A stretch of 64,000 bases of DNA from a virus: positions 1 to 64,000 of IMG/VR virus record IMGVR_UViG_3300023440_000003. One strand, 5' to 3'. How positions within the stretch are numbered: the first letter of the stretch is position 1; the number at the start of each line of letters is the position of its first letter. The translations under genes and the position numbers were made by a program. The notes under the pieces were generated by a model. That model had not been told where the DNA came from, made no database searches, and was given only the letters and a program-made list of their open reading frames with translations. This document shows, piece by piece, positions 7,219 to 14,618 of the stretch.

Positions 7219-7468
7219 TTATTCTGCACTCTTCTAGTATGTAATGACCTTCTAATTTCTTTTTTACCTCTTCAACTATTTCTTTAAATTCATCATCAGA
7301 AAGTTTTTGTTCATAGCCATCTTCGTATCCTATAGCATAGCCATTTTGCCGTGCAGTATTTTCACATTTCGGACATGGTTGTACGTATAGAATATAATTT
7401 CTGAAGCTGACTTGCAGTTTTGTTTTGCATCGCATACAAACCACACGTTTTATGATTCTGCCTGACAT
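7205..7468 (-). CDS. Small zinc-ribbon protein
   Basis: The 87-residue protein has two CxxC pairs (CMRC at about residues 11-14 and CPKC at about 32-35), giving a one-zinc ribbon in the N-terminal half. An acidic helical C-terminus follows (DDEFKEIVEEVKKKLEG). Such proteins often contact nucleic acid or RNA polymerase. It is a single minus-strand gene between two plus-strand genes, and its 3' end overlaps the end of the metallopeptidase-like gene by 14 bases. Confidence 0.65.
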   Translation of the reverse strand: MSGRIIKRVVCMRCKTKLQVSFRNYILYVQPCPKCENTARQNGYAIGYEDGYEQKLSDDEFKEIVEEVKKKLEGHYILEECRIIIED

Positions 7469-7512
7469 TTGATTTTATTTTATTATCATTAGCTAAATTA
7501 TTGAAACAATGT

Positions 7513-7518
7513 TATAAT
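7513..7518 (+). promoter_or_regulatory. -10 box (TATAAT) for the 7.5-9.9 kb unit
   Basis: TATAAT is followed after 6 bases by tandem start codons ATGATG at 7525, with no ribosome binding site. The transcript is predicted to be leaderless. No convincing -35 hexamer is seen 16-18 bases upstream. Confidence 0.5.
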
Positions 7519-7524
7519 TTAGTC

Positions 7525-7902
7525 ATGATGCGTTCTGACAGTTTAGTTACATATGTTCCTGAATTCAGTATCCCTCCTTCTATCCATTTAGGGGCTTCAT
7601 TGTTAGGAGCATTAGGTCTTGGATCTATACCCGTTGCAGTTAAAGTTTTGCCTGTTGGGGAAAAAATTCCATGGCCTATTATAGGACTAGCATCTTTGCT
7701 CTTGGGTTACACTGGTGCCACAAGGTTCTCATCGTTAATCGAACAGGCCATAATGGGAAAAATGCAGAGAGATCAGGTTAATAAATTGATCCTTCAAAAA
7801 TATCTTGCGGAGCAAAATCAGATGATTCCAATGCTTCCACCAATGCAGTTGCTTCCTTATTCTGCTTTATATCAGGCTTACGCTAATTTGCCGGTGCTAT
7901 GA
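7525..7902 (+). CDS. Small membrane protein, probable virion component
   Basis: This 125-residue protein has two hydrophobic stretches (about residues 21-43, beginning LGASLLGALGLG, and 49-66, IIGLASLLLGYTG) and a C-terminal half rich in Gln, Met, Leu and Pro. It belongs to the first of several plus-strand clusters of small glycine-rich hydrophobic proteins in this genome. Its stop overlaps the next start (ATGATG). I do not recognise the family. A role in the virion, the injection apparatus or lysis is possible. Confidence 0.6.
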   Translation: MMRSDSLVTYVPEFSIPPSIHLGASLLGALGLGSIPVAVKVLPVGEKIPWPIIGLASLLLGYTGATRFSSLIEQAIMGKMQRDQVNKLILQKYLAEQNQMIPMLPPMQLLPYSALYQAYANLPVL

Positions 7903-8132
7903 TGTATAGAAATCTGACCACAGCTATATTTAAGTTAGCTCAATTAGCCAAACAGAGAAACCAATTCAAACTTATGGAACAAACTAAAAAATCTGTAGAG
8001 CAACAATCTAAACAAATCAGTAAAGATACCAAACAGGCCATCAAAGAATTTAAACAACAACAAGGTCTAAAATCTGAATTTTCTGCAATTAATTTCGGTA
8101 CTAAACGTAAAAATACTAAAATAAAGTTATAG
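7899..8132 (+). CDS. Small basic protein with N-terminal IFKLAQ motif
   Basis: The 77-residue protein is very rich in Lys and Gln (EQQSKQISKDTKQAIKEF), probably one long helix with a disordered basic tail. It starts with MMYRNLTTAIFKLAQLAKQ and so carries the hydrophobic-x-Lys-x-Ala motif shared by many small proteins of this phage near their N-termini. Translation is coupled to the preceding gene by overlap. A basic, internal, DNA-associated virion protein would fit the composition, but this is only inference. Confidence 0.6.
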   Translation: MMYRNLTTAIFKLAQLAKQRNQFKLMEQTKKSVEQQSKQISKDTKQAIKEFKQQQGLKSEFSAINFGTKRKNTKIKL

Positions 8133-8153
8133 AAAAACTAAAGGAGGTTGCTT

Positions 8154-9095
8154 ATGTGGAATTTATTTTTAGAGCCATTATTACTTAAAGATGCGATAGC
8201 AGTATCTGTTATGAGAGAGTTATCCCCTTATGAACGCAAAGCTGCATATGCAGCAGAGCAAGTGGCAAAGTTTTTAAGAAGTCTTGCTATTGGGGCTCCT
8301 GCTGCAGCTGCTGGATCTGCTGCATCAGCCGCATCTACCGAAGCTGTCAGGCAATCGAATCTTTTAAGACGTGCTCTTAAATCTAAAAAAGGTCTTGGTA
8401 TAGGTCTGGGTATAGGTGCAGCAGCTTTAGGCCTTACAGGCATAAAATATTTTGGACAACCACGACAAAAATCTATAAAAGGAGGTGTGACAATGTATCC
8501 AGATTTAATGAAAGAGGCTATGAGGGGTTTTAATTTAAGACGTTTATTTACTCCCAGAGCTAAACTTGAAGCCGCTAAGGCCGTAGAGGATTTTCTGAGA
8601 TCTGCTTATGAAAGTCATATAGCACAACAGTTAAGAAGACTGAACAGACGTAATATGGCTATTGGTGCAGGAGTTGGTTTTGCAACTGGTTTAGGTTTAT
8701 ACAAGCTGCTAGGTGATAGATTAACTGGTATGGAAAAAGCTGCTGCTTTAGATATGCTTCCGGTAGATCCGTGGGTAGAAGCTTTATTAGAAGAAGAATT
8801 AATTAAAGAAGCTATGGCTGAAGCTATTGAAGATCAAATTCTTGAGGATTTGATCATGCAGGATCTTATAGAGCAGGAGATTTTTGAAGATATTTTGGCT
8901 AATGAACTTATAAAAGAAGCTTTTATACCTGCAAAGATTTTAGCAGCTGAACAATTTATGAGGCCTATTTCAAGAATTGCTGAGTTTGCTAAAGCTAATA
9001 AACGTATGTTAGCAGCTGCAGGTGCAGGTTTGGCCGGAGGTGGTCTTACTGGTTATCTTATGGGTAGGAGGAAAAGACGTAGACAGGGATTTTGA
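8154..9095 (+). CDS. Glycine-zipper-type protein with internal in-frame start
   Basis: The 313-residue protein follows a strong AAAGGAGGTTG ribosome binding site. It has Ala/Gly-rich hydrophobic helices near residues 40-60 and 80-95 (GLGIGLGIGAAALGL), a second pair (AIGAGVGFATGLGLY), an acidic region full of Glu/Ile (EALLEEELIKEAMAEAIE), and a final Gly-rich helix before a basic tail. Five hydrophobic-x-Lys-x-Ala motifs are present (LLKDA, LMKEA, MEKAA, LIKEA twice). An internal ATG at 8493 has a perfect ribosome binding site in frame, so a shorter 200-residue product starting MYPDLMKEA is likely too. It resembles two neighbouring proteins joined by loss of a stop codon. Probably a virion or membrane component; family unknown. 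Confidence 0.65.
   Translation: MWNLFLEPLLLKDAIAVSVMRELSPYERKAAYAAEQVAKFLRSLAIGAPAAAAGSAASAASTEAVRQSNLLRRALKSKKGLGIGLGIGAAALGLTGIKYFGQPRQKSIKGGVTMYPDLMKEAMRGFNLRRLFTPRAKLEAAKAVEDFLRSAYESHIAQQLRRLNRRNMAIGAGVGFATGLGLYKLLGDRLTGMEKAAALDMLPVDPWVEALLEEELIKEAMAEAIEDQILEDLIMQDLIEQEIFEDILANELIKEAFIPAKILAAEQFMRPISRIAEFAKANKRMLAAAGAGLAGGGLTGYLMGRRKRRRQGF
8478..8495 (+). promoter_or_regulatory. Internal in-frame ribosome binding site and start codon
   Basis: AAAGGAGGTGTGACA lies directly before ATG 8493, in frame with the gene starting at 8154. In the long protein the site is read as KGGVT before Met. The match to the consensus is as good as at true gene starts in this window. A second identical arrangement exists at 27843-27859 in another gene. 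Confidence 0.65.
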
Positions 9096-9476
9096 ATGGA
9101 AGGAATGGTAGAAAAACTAATATATTTGCTTATTGGAACAGCTATTGGACTATTGAGTCAAATTATTTCCTGGCTTCTACGTAGAGCTACTGACAAAAGC
9201 ACTCAGTCTGAAGTGCAGGTCAAACTTTTGGATCAGCAAGTTAATGGAATACTAGAACGTCTAGATGAATATGATGATATGCTTGATGCGGTACGTTCTG
9301 ATCTGGATAAGTTATCTGGAGCAAGTGATGAGTATACAAATTCTCAAAAAGTAATAATTGCCAGTCTAGAGATGGCTCAAAAACAAATGACGGAGGTGGT
9401 GAGGCTATGGACAAGCACACTGACATCATTAATGTCGATTTCTTTGATGAGGCCGAGAAGAAAATCGAAGAGATGA
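9096..9476 (+). CDS. Membrane-anchored coiled-coil protein (holin/spanin-like layout)
   Basis: This 126-residue protein has one N-terminal membrane span (LIYLLIGTAIGLLSQIISWLL) followed by a long charged helix with heptad-like spacing (VKLLDQQVNGILERLDEYDD, and so on) and a short basic end. Its ATG directly follows the TGA of the previous gene. The layout resembles small phage anchors such as inner-membrane spanins or holin-associated proteins, but also tail-associated proteins. The last 70 bases overlap the next gene in a different frame. Lysis involvement is only a suggestion. Confidence 0.55.
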   Translation: MEGMVEKLIYLLIGTAIGLLSQIISWLLRRATDKSTQSEVQVKLLDQQVNGILERLDEYDDMLDAVRSDLDKLSGASDEYTNSQKVIIASLEMAQKQMTEVVRLWTSTLTSLMSISLMRPRRKSKR

Positions 9477-9598
9477 TTATTAAAGTTAATGGTAATGAGC
9501 TTCTGAAACGATATCTTGAAGCTGTAAAGGAATTCACTGAAGCTAACCGAGCTTTTGTCCAGGTGGCGCATAGTTTTATTGATCGTATGAAAGAATGA
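9407..9598 (+). CDS. Small soluble helical protein
   Basis: This 63-residue acidic protein starts at an ATG with GGAGGTGGTGAGGCT upstream, a good ribosome binding site. It is mostly helix (DEAEKKIEEMIIKV, LLKRYLEAVKEFTEANRAFV). It overlaps both neighbours (70 bases upstream, 4 bases downstream), so it is part of a tightly coupled set of three small genes, 9096-9858. No family recognised. Confidence 0.55.
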   Translation: MDKHTDIINVDFFDEAEKKIEEMIIKVNGNELLKRYLEAVKEFTEANRAFVQVAHSFIDRMKE

Positions 9599-9858
9599 AG
9601 GAATTTGGTAGTAAAGTAATTAATCTGTTCGAAAAAATAATTGTTCGTATTTTGCTTTCTTTAGACGATCTTTTCAGCTTCAAAGCTCAAATAATGATTG
9701 CATGGTTGATTCTTTCATATTTAAGCGAATTTAAAACTGTAGTAGTGATATGTGCGGCTGTAGTGACTATCCTTGTAGGATGGGGTAGAGAAATTCAAAA
9801 GCCTGATAGTAATTTATTCAAATTGATTAAAGCGTTTCTGGAGTCCAGACAGACGTAA
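9595..9858 (+). CDS. Small two-span membrane protein
   Basis: The 87-residue protein has two probable membrane spans, AQIMIAWLILSYLSEF and TVVVICAAVVTILVGWG, after an amphipathic N-terminal helix. It is the last of three overlapping small genes and ends before a new promoter at 9879. Two-span small proteins of this size can be holins, but there is no endolysin gene nearby (the amidase is at 33.5 kb), so the holin reading is weak. Confidence 0.5.
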   Translation: MKEFGSKVINLFEKIIVRILLSLDDLFSFKAQIMIAWLILSYLSEFKTVVVICAAVVTILVGWGREIQKPDSNLFKLIKAFLESRQT

Positions 9859-9878
9859 TTTATATTTAATCATTTTCT

Positions 9879-9884
9879 TATGAT
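9879..9884 (+). promoter_or_regulatory. -10 box (TATGATAAAAT) before 9900
   Basis: TATGAT followed by AAAATG. The second in-frame ATG (9900) lies 15 bases after the box, as at 46912 and 61548. An ATG at 9888 lies 3 bases after the box and would be upstream of a normally spaced transcription start, so 9900 is favoured as the translation start. Confidence 0.5.
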
Positions 9885-9899
9885 AAAATGTTTTCCGTG

Positions 9900-10223
9900 A
9901 TGAGTGATCGGAACAAAATATATTTTCTATTGAAGATTGCAGCTTTACAGTTAAGTCCTCAGAGTATGGAACGATTGATTCAGCGTTTTAATCAGGCTGC
10001 TATAAATTTAAGACGTATGGGTACCGCTTCAGCAATGAAGCCATTGAGATTGTACACGAGTTTATTGGAGGAAGCGGTAAAGCCAGCTATAGGTACTGGT
10101 AAAATTCCTCTCATGGAAGAAGCAAAACTTACTAGGTTTCTTAAAGAAGTAAGACGTGCTCCTAAACCCATACCTTCAGATGTCGAACAAATACTTAAAA
10201 GATATTTTATGTATTATGGTTGA
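9900..10223 (+). CDS. Small protein with N-terminal FLLKIAAL motif
   Basis: About 107 residues. I chose ATG 9900 because the ATG at 9888 is only 3 bases from the promoter box; the difference is 4 residues. The N-terminus SDRNKIYFLLKIAALQL carries the hydrophobic-x-Lys-x-Ala motif. The rest is basic and helical (MERLIQRFNQAAINLRRMG) with a Tyr-rich end (FMYYG). It is followed directly by a related small gene. Probably a virion-associated small protein; the family is not known to me. Confidence 0.6.
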   Translation: MSDRNKIYFLLKIAALQLSPQSMERLIQRFNQAAINLRRMGTASAMKPLRLYTSLLEEAVKPAIGTGKIPLMEEAKLTRFLKEVRRAPKPIPSDVEQILKRYFMYYG

Positions 10224-10562
10224 ATGATGTATCCTGTGGTTGTATATCAGCATCCGATTCAGCCATATTCACCCAGTCCTTCATCCATGGCAATGAAAGG
10301 ATTAATGGGTAGAATTGTTACCAGCCCTTTGCTTTATGCTGGTTTAGGTGCATATATTGCTAAAGCCAGTCCAGAAGCAGTTAGTAGGTTTGGATTTTTA
10401 ATTCCTAAAAACATAAAAAAGTTTTTTCATAAACAAAAGATGCTTAAAGGAGCTTTGATGGGCGCAGCTGCGGGTATGTTAATGCGATTAGCCCATAAAA
10501 AATTACTGGAAGCAGAATTAGGTTATCCTGTACCTACTGGTATAGGTTATTACATTATTTGA
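10224..10562 (+). CDS. Small Gly/Ala-rich protein with GRIVTSP and C-terminal YYII motifs
   Basis: The 112-residue protein starts two bases from the previous stop. It contains GRIVTSPLLYAGLGAYIA, then a basic loop, a hydrophobic AAAGMLM helix, and ends in PVPTGIGYYII. The GR-[IV]-x-[TS]-[SA]-P segment and the aromatic/aliphatic C-terminus recur in the proteins at 10635, 44704 and 44955, so this is one member of a small phage paralogue family. The spans suggest membrane or coat insertion. Function unknown. Confidence 0.6.
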   Translation: MMYPVVVYQHPIQPYSPSPSSMAMKGLMGRIVTSPLLYAGLGAYIAKASPEAVSRFGFLIPKNIKKFFHKQKMLKGALMGAAAGMLMRLAHKKLLEAELGYPVPTGIGYYII

Positions 10563-10565
10563 GAT

Positions 10566-10593
10566 TTGATCCTGTGAAAACATTTGTTATAAT
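10566..10593 (+). promoter_or_regulatory. Sigma-70-like promoter before 10635
   Basis: TTGATC (10566-10571) is separated by 16 bases from TATAAT (10588-10593), with TG two bases upstream of the -10 box. It lies right after the stop codon of the previous gene and about 45 bases before the ATG at 10635, which has its own AAAGGAGGTG ribosome binding site. Confidence 0.6.
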
Positions 10594-10634
10594 AGAGTTC
10601 AGGACAAAATATTTTTAGTTAAAGGAGGTGCATC

Positions 10635-11054
10635 ATGTATTTAGATGATGTAATTTTAGAAGATCTTCTTCTGAACGAGATCGATCCTTATTATGCTGTT
10701 GACCCGTATCTTGACTATTTTGAAGACCCTTATGAAGAAGCATTAACAGATCTTCTGTACAAAGCTGCTTCTGCAAGAAGAAGAAGCAGAGCGGGAGGAC
10801 TCGCTGGAATTGCCGGTAGAGTTATTACTTCTCCGGTTCTCTCTGCAGCTACTGCTGCATTGCCAGGCGTAGCCACTGGACTTGCATTTGGTCGTCGCAT
10901 AGGTAGACCGGCTCTTGGAGCTGTTATTGGTGGTCTGGGCGGCGCTATTGGTGGTTTTGCTAGTGGTGCGCTTAGTAGATTCATTTTTAGAAAAGCTTTA
11001 GAGCAGGCCACTGGAAGAGCTTTACCGGTTTCTACCGGCTATTACATATGGTAA
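10635..11054 (+). CDS. Glycine-zipper protein of the GRxxTSP/YYI family
   Basis: The 139-residue protein starts with an acidic, Tyr/Leu-rich segment (YLDDVILEDLLLNEI), then LLYKAASARRRSRAGG (a KxA motif and a basic patch), then GRVITSPVLSAATAALPG and two Gly/Ala-rich hydrophobic helices with GxxxG spacing. It ends in LPVSTGYYIW. A strong AAAGGAGGTGCATC ribosome binding site precedes the ATG. It is the best-formed member of the family that also includes 10224, 44704 and 44955. Glycine zippers often insert in membranes or form pores, so a DNA-injection or membrane-piercing role is possible. Confidence 0.65.
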   Translation: MYLDDVILEDLLLNEIDPYYAVDPYLDYFEDPYEEALTDLLYKAASARRRSRAGGLAGIAGRVITSPVLSAATAALPGVATGLAFGRRIGRPALGAVIGGLGGAIGGFASGALSRFIFRKALEQATGRALPVSTGYYIW

Positions 11055-11088
11055 TTATTTGTTTGTTTTAACCATTAATTACCATATT

Positions 11089-11149
11089 TTGACTATGTTG
11101 TCTAATAACTAACTATTCATTGACTAAGTTATCTAAATTTAACTATTTA
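11089..11149 (+). repeat. Tandem 30-31 bp direct repeat in a leader region
   Basis: Two copies stand end to end: 11089-11119 and 11120-11149. Both begin TTGACTA and share GTT-TCTAA and TAACTATT; by eye they match at about 26 of 31 positions. They lie in the 109-base gap upstream of the gene at 11164, which has no ribosome binding site. They could be operator sites, promoter repeats or iteron-like binding sites. Confidence 0.65.
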
Positions 11150-11163
11150 GTTTCTGTTTAAGT

Positions 11164-11655
11164 ATGCGACAGAGCCTTGACACTGCTATTGCCTGGGCAG
11201 AAAAAGAATTCCAGCGTCAGAAATCTAAATTAGATACTCGTTTAAAGCGTGGAGAATTAACTCAGCAAGAATATAAAGAGCGTCTGAGAAGATTGGAAGA
11301 ACGCAGACAACAAGCTATAAAAAATATAAAGAAAAAATTTCAATTAAATAAAAAATCATCTGTACCTCCAGAAGCTTACTTATTTGCTGGGTCTGCAGGT
11401 TTGGGTTTAAGTGCGTTAGGTTCTCGCATGTATCTTAAGAGACGAGGCCCAAAATTTTATATTATGGTTGGACCTGCTGCATCCAGTCCAGTACCTCCTC
11501 AACATTCTATTGTCCTTAAGAGAAATGCTGCTAGAATGTCTCAGTGGAAGAATAAACTAATAAATCGTTTACCCACGTTACTTGCCGCAGGAAGTTTAGG
11601 TCTTGCGGCATTGGGTCTCTATTATTATGTAAAAAGAAGAAGATTAAAAGAATGA
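11164..11655 (+). CDS. Coiled-coil protein with two membrane segments
   Basis: The 163-residue protein begins with a charged helical stretch (about residues 1-60, such as LRRLEERRQQAIKNIKKKF), then a first hydrophobic segment (AYLFAGSAGLGLSALGS), a basic linker, and a second hydrophobic segment (LLAAGSLGLAALGLYYYV) before a basic end. No Shine-Dalgarno sequence is present. It is coupled to the next gene by a 4-base overlap, so genes 11164-12370 form an operon of three membrane-linked coiled-coil proteins. Confidence 0.55.
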   Translation: MRQSLDTAIAWAEKEFQRQKSKLDTRLKRGELTQQEYKERLRRLEERRQQAIKNIKKKFQLNKKSSVPPEAYLFAGSAGLGLSALGSRMYLKRRGPKFYIMVGPAASSPVPPQHSIVLKRNAARMSQWKNKLINRLPTLLAAGSLGLAALGLYYYVKRRRLKE

Positions 11656-11954
11656 AATGGCTTAAAAGGTATTGGTACATCCTTTTAATTACCTTGATAC
11701 TTGTTTTAGCTACAATTTTTGGTCGTTCTAACGCATTTTTTACCCTTTATAAAAAGTATAGAAAACGGTTGAATGATTTGATGGAGGATCTTGAGCATGC
11801 TGAAAATGTCAGATCTAAACAAGAAGAAACTATTAAGAACGATTATGACACCAAAATCAAAGAGTTAGATGAGCAAGTGGAAGCTACTTTTCAAAAAGCT
11901 AAAGCAGAAGATAAACTTGACGCTTTAGCTGAAAAACTTTTTGGTAAAAAATGA
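11652..11954 (+). CDS. N-terminally anchored coiled-coil protein (i-spanin-like layout)
   Basis: The 100-residue protein has an N-terminal membrane span (YWYILLITLILVLATIFG) followed by a long charged coiled-coil-like tail (LNDLMEDLEHAENVRSKQEE and so on). Start and stop overlap both neighbours by 4 bases. An inner-membrane anchor with a periplasmic coiled coil is the usual form of an i-spanin, and the next gene makes an exported coiled-coil protein, so a spanin-like lysis pair is a reasonable guess. No sequence family supports this directly. Confidence 0.5.
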   Translation: MKWLKRYWYILLITLILVLATIFGRSNAFFTLYKKYRKRLNDLMEDLEHAENVRSKQEETIKNDYDTKIKELDEQVEATFQKAKAEDKLDALAEKLFGKK

Positions 11955-12370
11955 AGAGGTTTATTTCTTTAACGATTGTTTGTTCTTTACTATTTAGCTT
12001 TGTTTCTTATGCAGATGATTTAAAGATAATCCGTTTGAAAAAAGGAGATAGTTTAGTAGCTCCTTACGATGGTAGATTTGTACCTGATTATATGTTTGAA
12101 AACATGGTGAAAACTGGATTGGAATTGAAAGCGTGCAACAAAAAGCTTACCTTGATAGAACAACGTGAAAAAGAATTATGCAATGTAAAGCTCAATTATG
12201 AAAAAGAAAAATTCAATATGTATCGTGATTTCTACAACAGAAGTATAGATGATTTGGAAAAAATCCTAGACAAACAACAATCTTTCTGGAAGAGTCCTGT
12301 TTTTAATTTTATTTTAGGAGCAGTTATAGCAGTGGCTACGGTTTGGGCTGTAGCTTATGCATTTCGATAA
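11951..12370 (+). CDS. Exported coiled-coil protein with C-terminal membrane anchor
   Basis: The 139-residue protein has a classical signal peptide (MKRFISLTIVCSLLFSFVSYA, likely cleaved before DD), a periplasmic helical part with two Cys residues (KACNKK and ELCNVK), and a C-terminal membrane span (FNFILGAVIAVATVWAVAYAF). There is no lipobox. The gene overlaps its upstream neighbour, which has an N-terminal anchor and coiled coil. Together they could bridge the envelope at lysis, as spanins do, which would imply a two-membrane host. This remains an inference from topology. Confidence 0.55.
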   Translation: MKRFISLTIVCSLLFSFVSYADDLKIIRLKKGDSLVAPYDGRFVPDYMFENMVKTGLELKACNKKLTLIEQREKELCNVKLNYEKEKFNMYRDFYNRSIDDLEKILDKQQSFWKSPVFNFILGAVIAVATVWAVAYAFR

Positions 12371-12371
12371 T

Positions 12372-13133
12372 TTAATCCATCCATAATGCACTTAAAATTG
12401 TTTTACCTCTTTTAGGTACTGTAATTAAACCTAATATGTTTTTATTAAATTTGGCTGCTTGTCTGTTTATTGGCATGTATAATCCTACATCTCGATATAT
12501 TTGTGCTACGGGATAATGTCCTAGGAAAGATGTATATGGTATTCCATAGGTTTTGATCCATTTTGCGATCTCTGCAGGAGTAGATCTAAATTGTGTATAT
12601 GTATATATACCTGGAGTGGGGACAACGGGTGAATTCAGAAAATAAATTTCCTCTGGCAAAAATGTTTTCAGGATTTGATTCCTTCGCATTAATTTTATAG
12701 TATCTTGGTCTATAATCGCATATATATCTCTCCAGTCATAAAACTGCTTCAGTCTATGTATAGCAGCTTCTACATCTCTAATTGTACCTGCTCCTTTTCT
12801 TCCCTTTAGATATAATGCTATCCTTAAAGTTTCTTCTTTGGGTATTAGTCTTTGGTATACGTTTAGTGGAATAAGGTTATACTGAATTGATGTTAATGGT
12901 CTGTCTACTTTTTGTAATGCCTGACGAAGGGTTTTTATCGTTAGTAGATCTTCCATATTAATGTACACAGGCATACGTTTTGCGCTAGATTCTAGGCTCA
13001 GTATGACTTTTCTTAATTCTGGAATTTTTATGATATATTCTCCGAAAGTCCCTAATTTTTTCTTTCCATGAAGAGCTACAGCTCTGATGGGCACTAGTCT
13101 TTGAGCAAGTTTGTAAAGGTAATATGCTAACAT
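12372..13133 (-). CDS. Hypothetical protein with N-terminal YLYKLAQR motif
   Basis: The 253-residue protein begins MLAYYLYKLAQRLVP, a clear case of the hydrophobic-x-Lys-x-Ala motif at the N-terminus. The rest is alpha/beta with no motif I can name (regions such as ALYLKGRKGAGTIRDVEAAI and PTPGIYTYTQFRS). It is a single minus-strand gene that ends 2 bases from the end of the plus-strand operon. No clear ribosome binding site. The motif suggests that it belongs to the virion set. Confidence 0.55.
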   Translation of the reverse strand: MLAYYLYKLAQRLVPIRAVALHGKKKLGTFGEYIIKIPELRKVILSLESSAKRMPVYINMEDLLTIKTLRQALQKVDRPLTSIQYNLIPLNVYQRLIPKEETLRIALYLKGRKGAGTIRDVEAAIHRLKQFYDWRDIYAIIDQDTIKLMRRNQILKTFLPEEIYFLNSPVVPTPGIYTYTQFRSTPAEIAKWIKTYGIPYTSFLGHYPVAQIYRDVGLYMPINRQAAKFNKNILGLITVPKRGKTILSALWMD

Positions 13134-13254
13134 AACTTAATTATACATTTGTCATAGACAGGTCTCAAAATTTGGATTTGGACTTGTTTTTTATTCTAAT
13201 AGTTTGTGTTATACTTTACTTGATGTCTAAAGCCTTTCAAGGAGGTGTAAAATC

Positions 13255-14607
13255 ATGAAGTACAGAATTTTGGATTATTATGATGATTTGACGGACAAGT
13301 ATCTCAGTCCTTTGCTTAAGGATGCACAGCTTCCTGAAAAAGACAAAAGCAAGTTATTGGATTCTGATTTTGCTTTGATACTTCGTTATCCGAATGGAGT
13401 AATAAATCGTCACTATCCTATTCACACCGAGCAAGATGTAAAACTTAGTATGGACTATTTTCTAAAAACCGCCAGCAAGCTGTCTCCTAGAGAACGTTAT
13501 GTTGCCGCTTATTATATTGCTAAGGCAGCTAATGCTTTTGGTATTGAAGTGCCTGGATACATAGAGACAATTCTTACTGGAGAGCCTTTTGAAGTAGAAA
13601 CTAACATTGTAGATGTTGTGGAAGAGCCCGAGGAAGAAGCTGAGGAAAGAGAATACTTACTTCCAAATGCCAAAATGCTCCCTGTAACCCCTGATAATAT
13701 AAAGGATTATGTCAAGAATTTTGAAAAAATTGCTGAAAATCTTGAACAAGAGCAAAAAGAAGAAGCAGCATTTAATCTTTTAAGGATTATGGCAAGGGAT
13801 AATAAGAAAGTTAATCTTCCTAGTACTATAGTAAAACTGGCTCAGGCATATTCTCAAAGGCTCATAGAAAAAGAACGTCAGAAGAAAAAATTAGAAGTAA
13901 GCGCAGAATTAAAGAAATTAGCTGCTTCATTGCCTTATGAATGGCATAAGCTTTCGCCTAATCAAAAATATACAATCGCGAAACTTTTAACCAAAGCAGC
14001 ATCTGATGATCCTACTTTTACTCTTGGTGATGTGGAAAGGACATTAATAGCTGATTATATTGACCACGGGCTTAATCCCAAATTGCTTCATTATAATTTG
14101 CAAACCAGAGCGGATAATTTATTAACTGCTTACACGACGTCTTCTAATTATGATCCTGATGTGGATATTGATGTATTAAAACGCAAACTTGTAGACATTG
14201 GTAAAGAAGCTCTTACACTTTATAAGTCAGGTTCTTATAGTGATAAAGATGTGATAAAACTTATAGAAGATTTGAATGAATGGGATAAACATGCCGGATA
14301 TGCAGGAAGATACTCTGAGTTTTATTTGGACGATCCTTATGTGACTTTTTCCAGACATGGTTATAGTTCTTATCTTAAAGGACGTATTTCCGAACCTGAT
14401 CGAAGCACTGCTATAGCGAAGCTAGCATCGTCTAGAGAATATCCTAATGCTCCTGATTATTCTTCTATTAGAGAGGCCTTTTTTGATCAGGTAGGCCCAT
14501 CTCCTGTTCGAAGACCTGTAGTTATAGGTATTAGTAAAGTTGCTGCCAGAAGAGCGGACCCTTTGATATCTATTTTATCTGAAATCTTTAATATCTTAGG
14601 GTTTTAA
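13255..14607 (+). CDS. Scaffold-like or internal virion protein with nine KxA motifs
   Basis: The 450-residue protein follows an AAGGAGGTG ribosome binding site. Residues about 35-60 (LLDSDFALILRYPNG then HYPIHT) match the small protein at 45274 (LPDSAFAIVYRDP then KYPIHD), so both share a YPIHD-type domain that I recall from phage capsid-protease neighbourhoods. By my count the pattern [LIF]-x-K-x-A occurs nine times (LLKDA, FLKTA, IAKAA, FEKIA, IVKLA, LKKLA, LTKAA, IAKLA, ISKVA). A Glu-rich linker lies near residue 125. Position before the portal and the many candidate cleavage sites suggest a scaffold or prohead-core protein. The assignment is inferred, not by family. Confidence 0.55.
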   Translation: MKYRILDYYDDLTDKYLSPLLKDAQLPEKDKSKLLDSDFALILRYPNGVINRHYPIHTEQDVKLSMDYFLKTASKLSPRERYVAAYYIAKAANAFGIEVPGYIETILTGEPFEVETNIVDVVEEPEEEAEEREYLLPNAKMLPVTPDNIKDYVKNFEKIAENLEQEQKEEAAFNLLRIMARDNKKVNLPSTIVKLAQAYSQRLIEKERQKKKLEVSAELKKLAASLPYEWHKLSPNQKYTIAKLLTKAASDDPTFTLGDVERTLIADYIDHGLNPKLLHYNLQTRADNLLTAYTTSSNYDPDVDIDVLKRKLVDIGKEALTLYKSGSYSDKDVIKLIEDLNEWDKHAGYAGRYSEFYLDDPYVTFSRHGYSSYLKGRISEPDRSTAIAKLASSREYPNAPDYSSIREAFFDQVGPSPVRRPVVIGISKVAARRADPLISILSEIFNILGF

Positions 14608-14618
14608 GGGCTTGACAT

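Noticed and set aside
11089-11149. CRISPR array
   Set aside because: Only two imperfect copies with no spacer between them.
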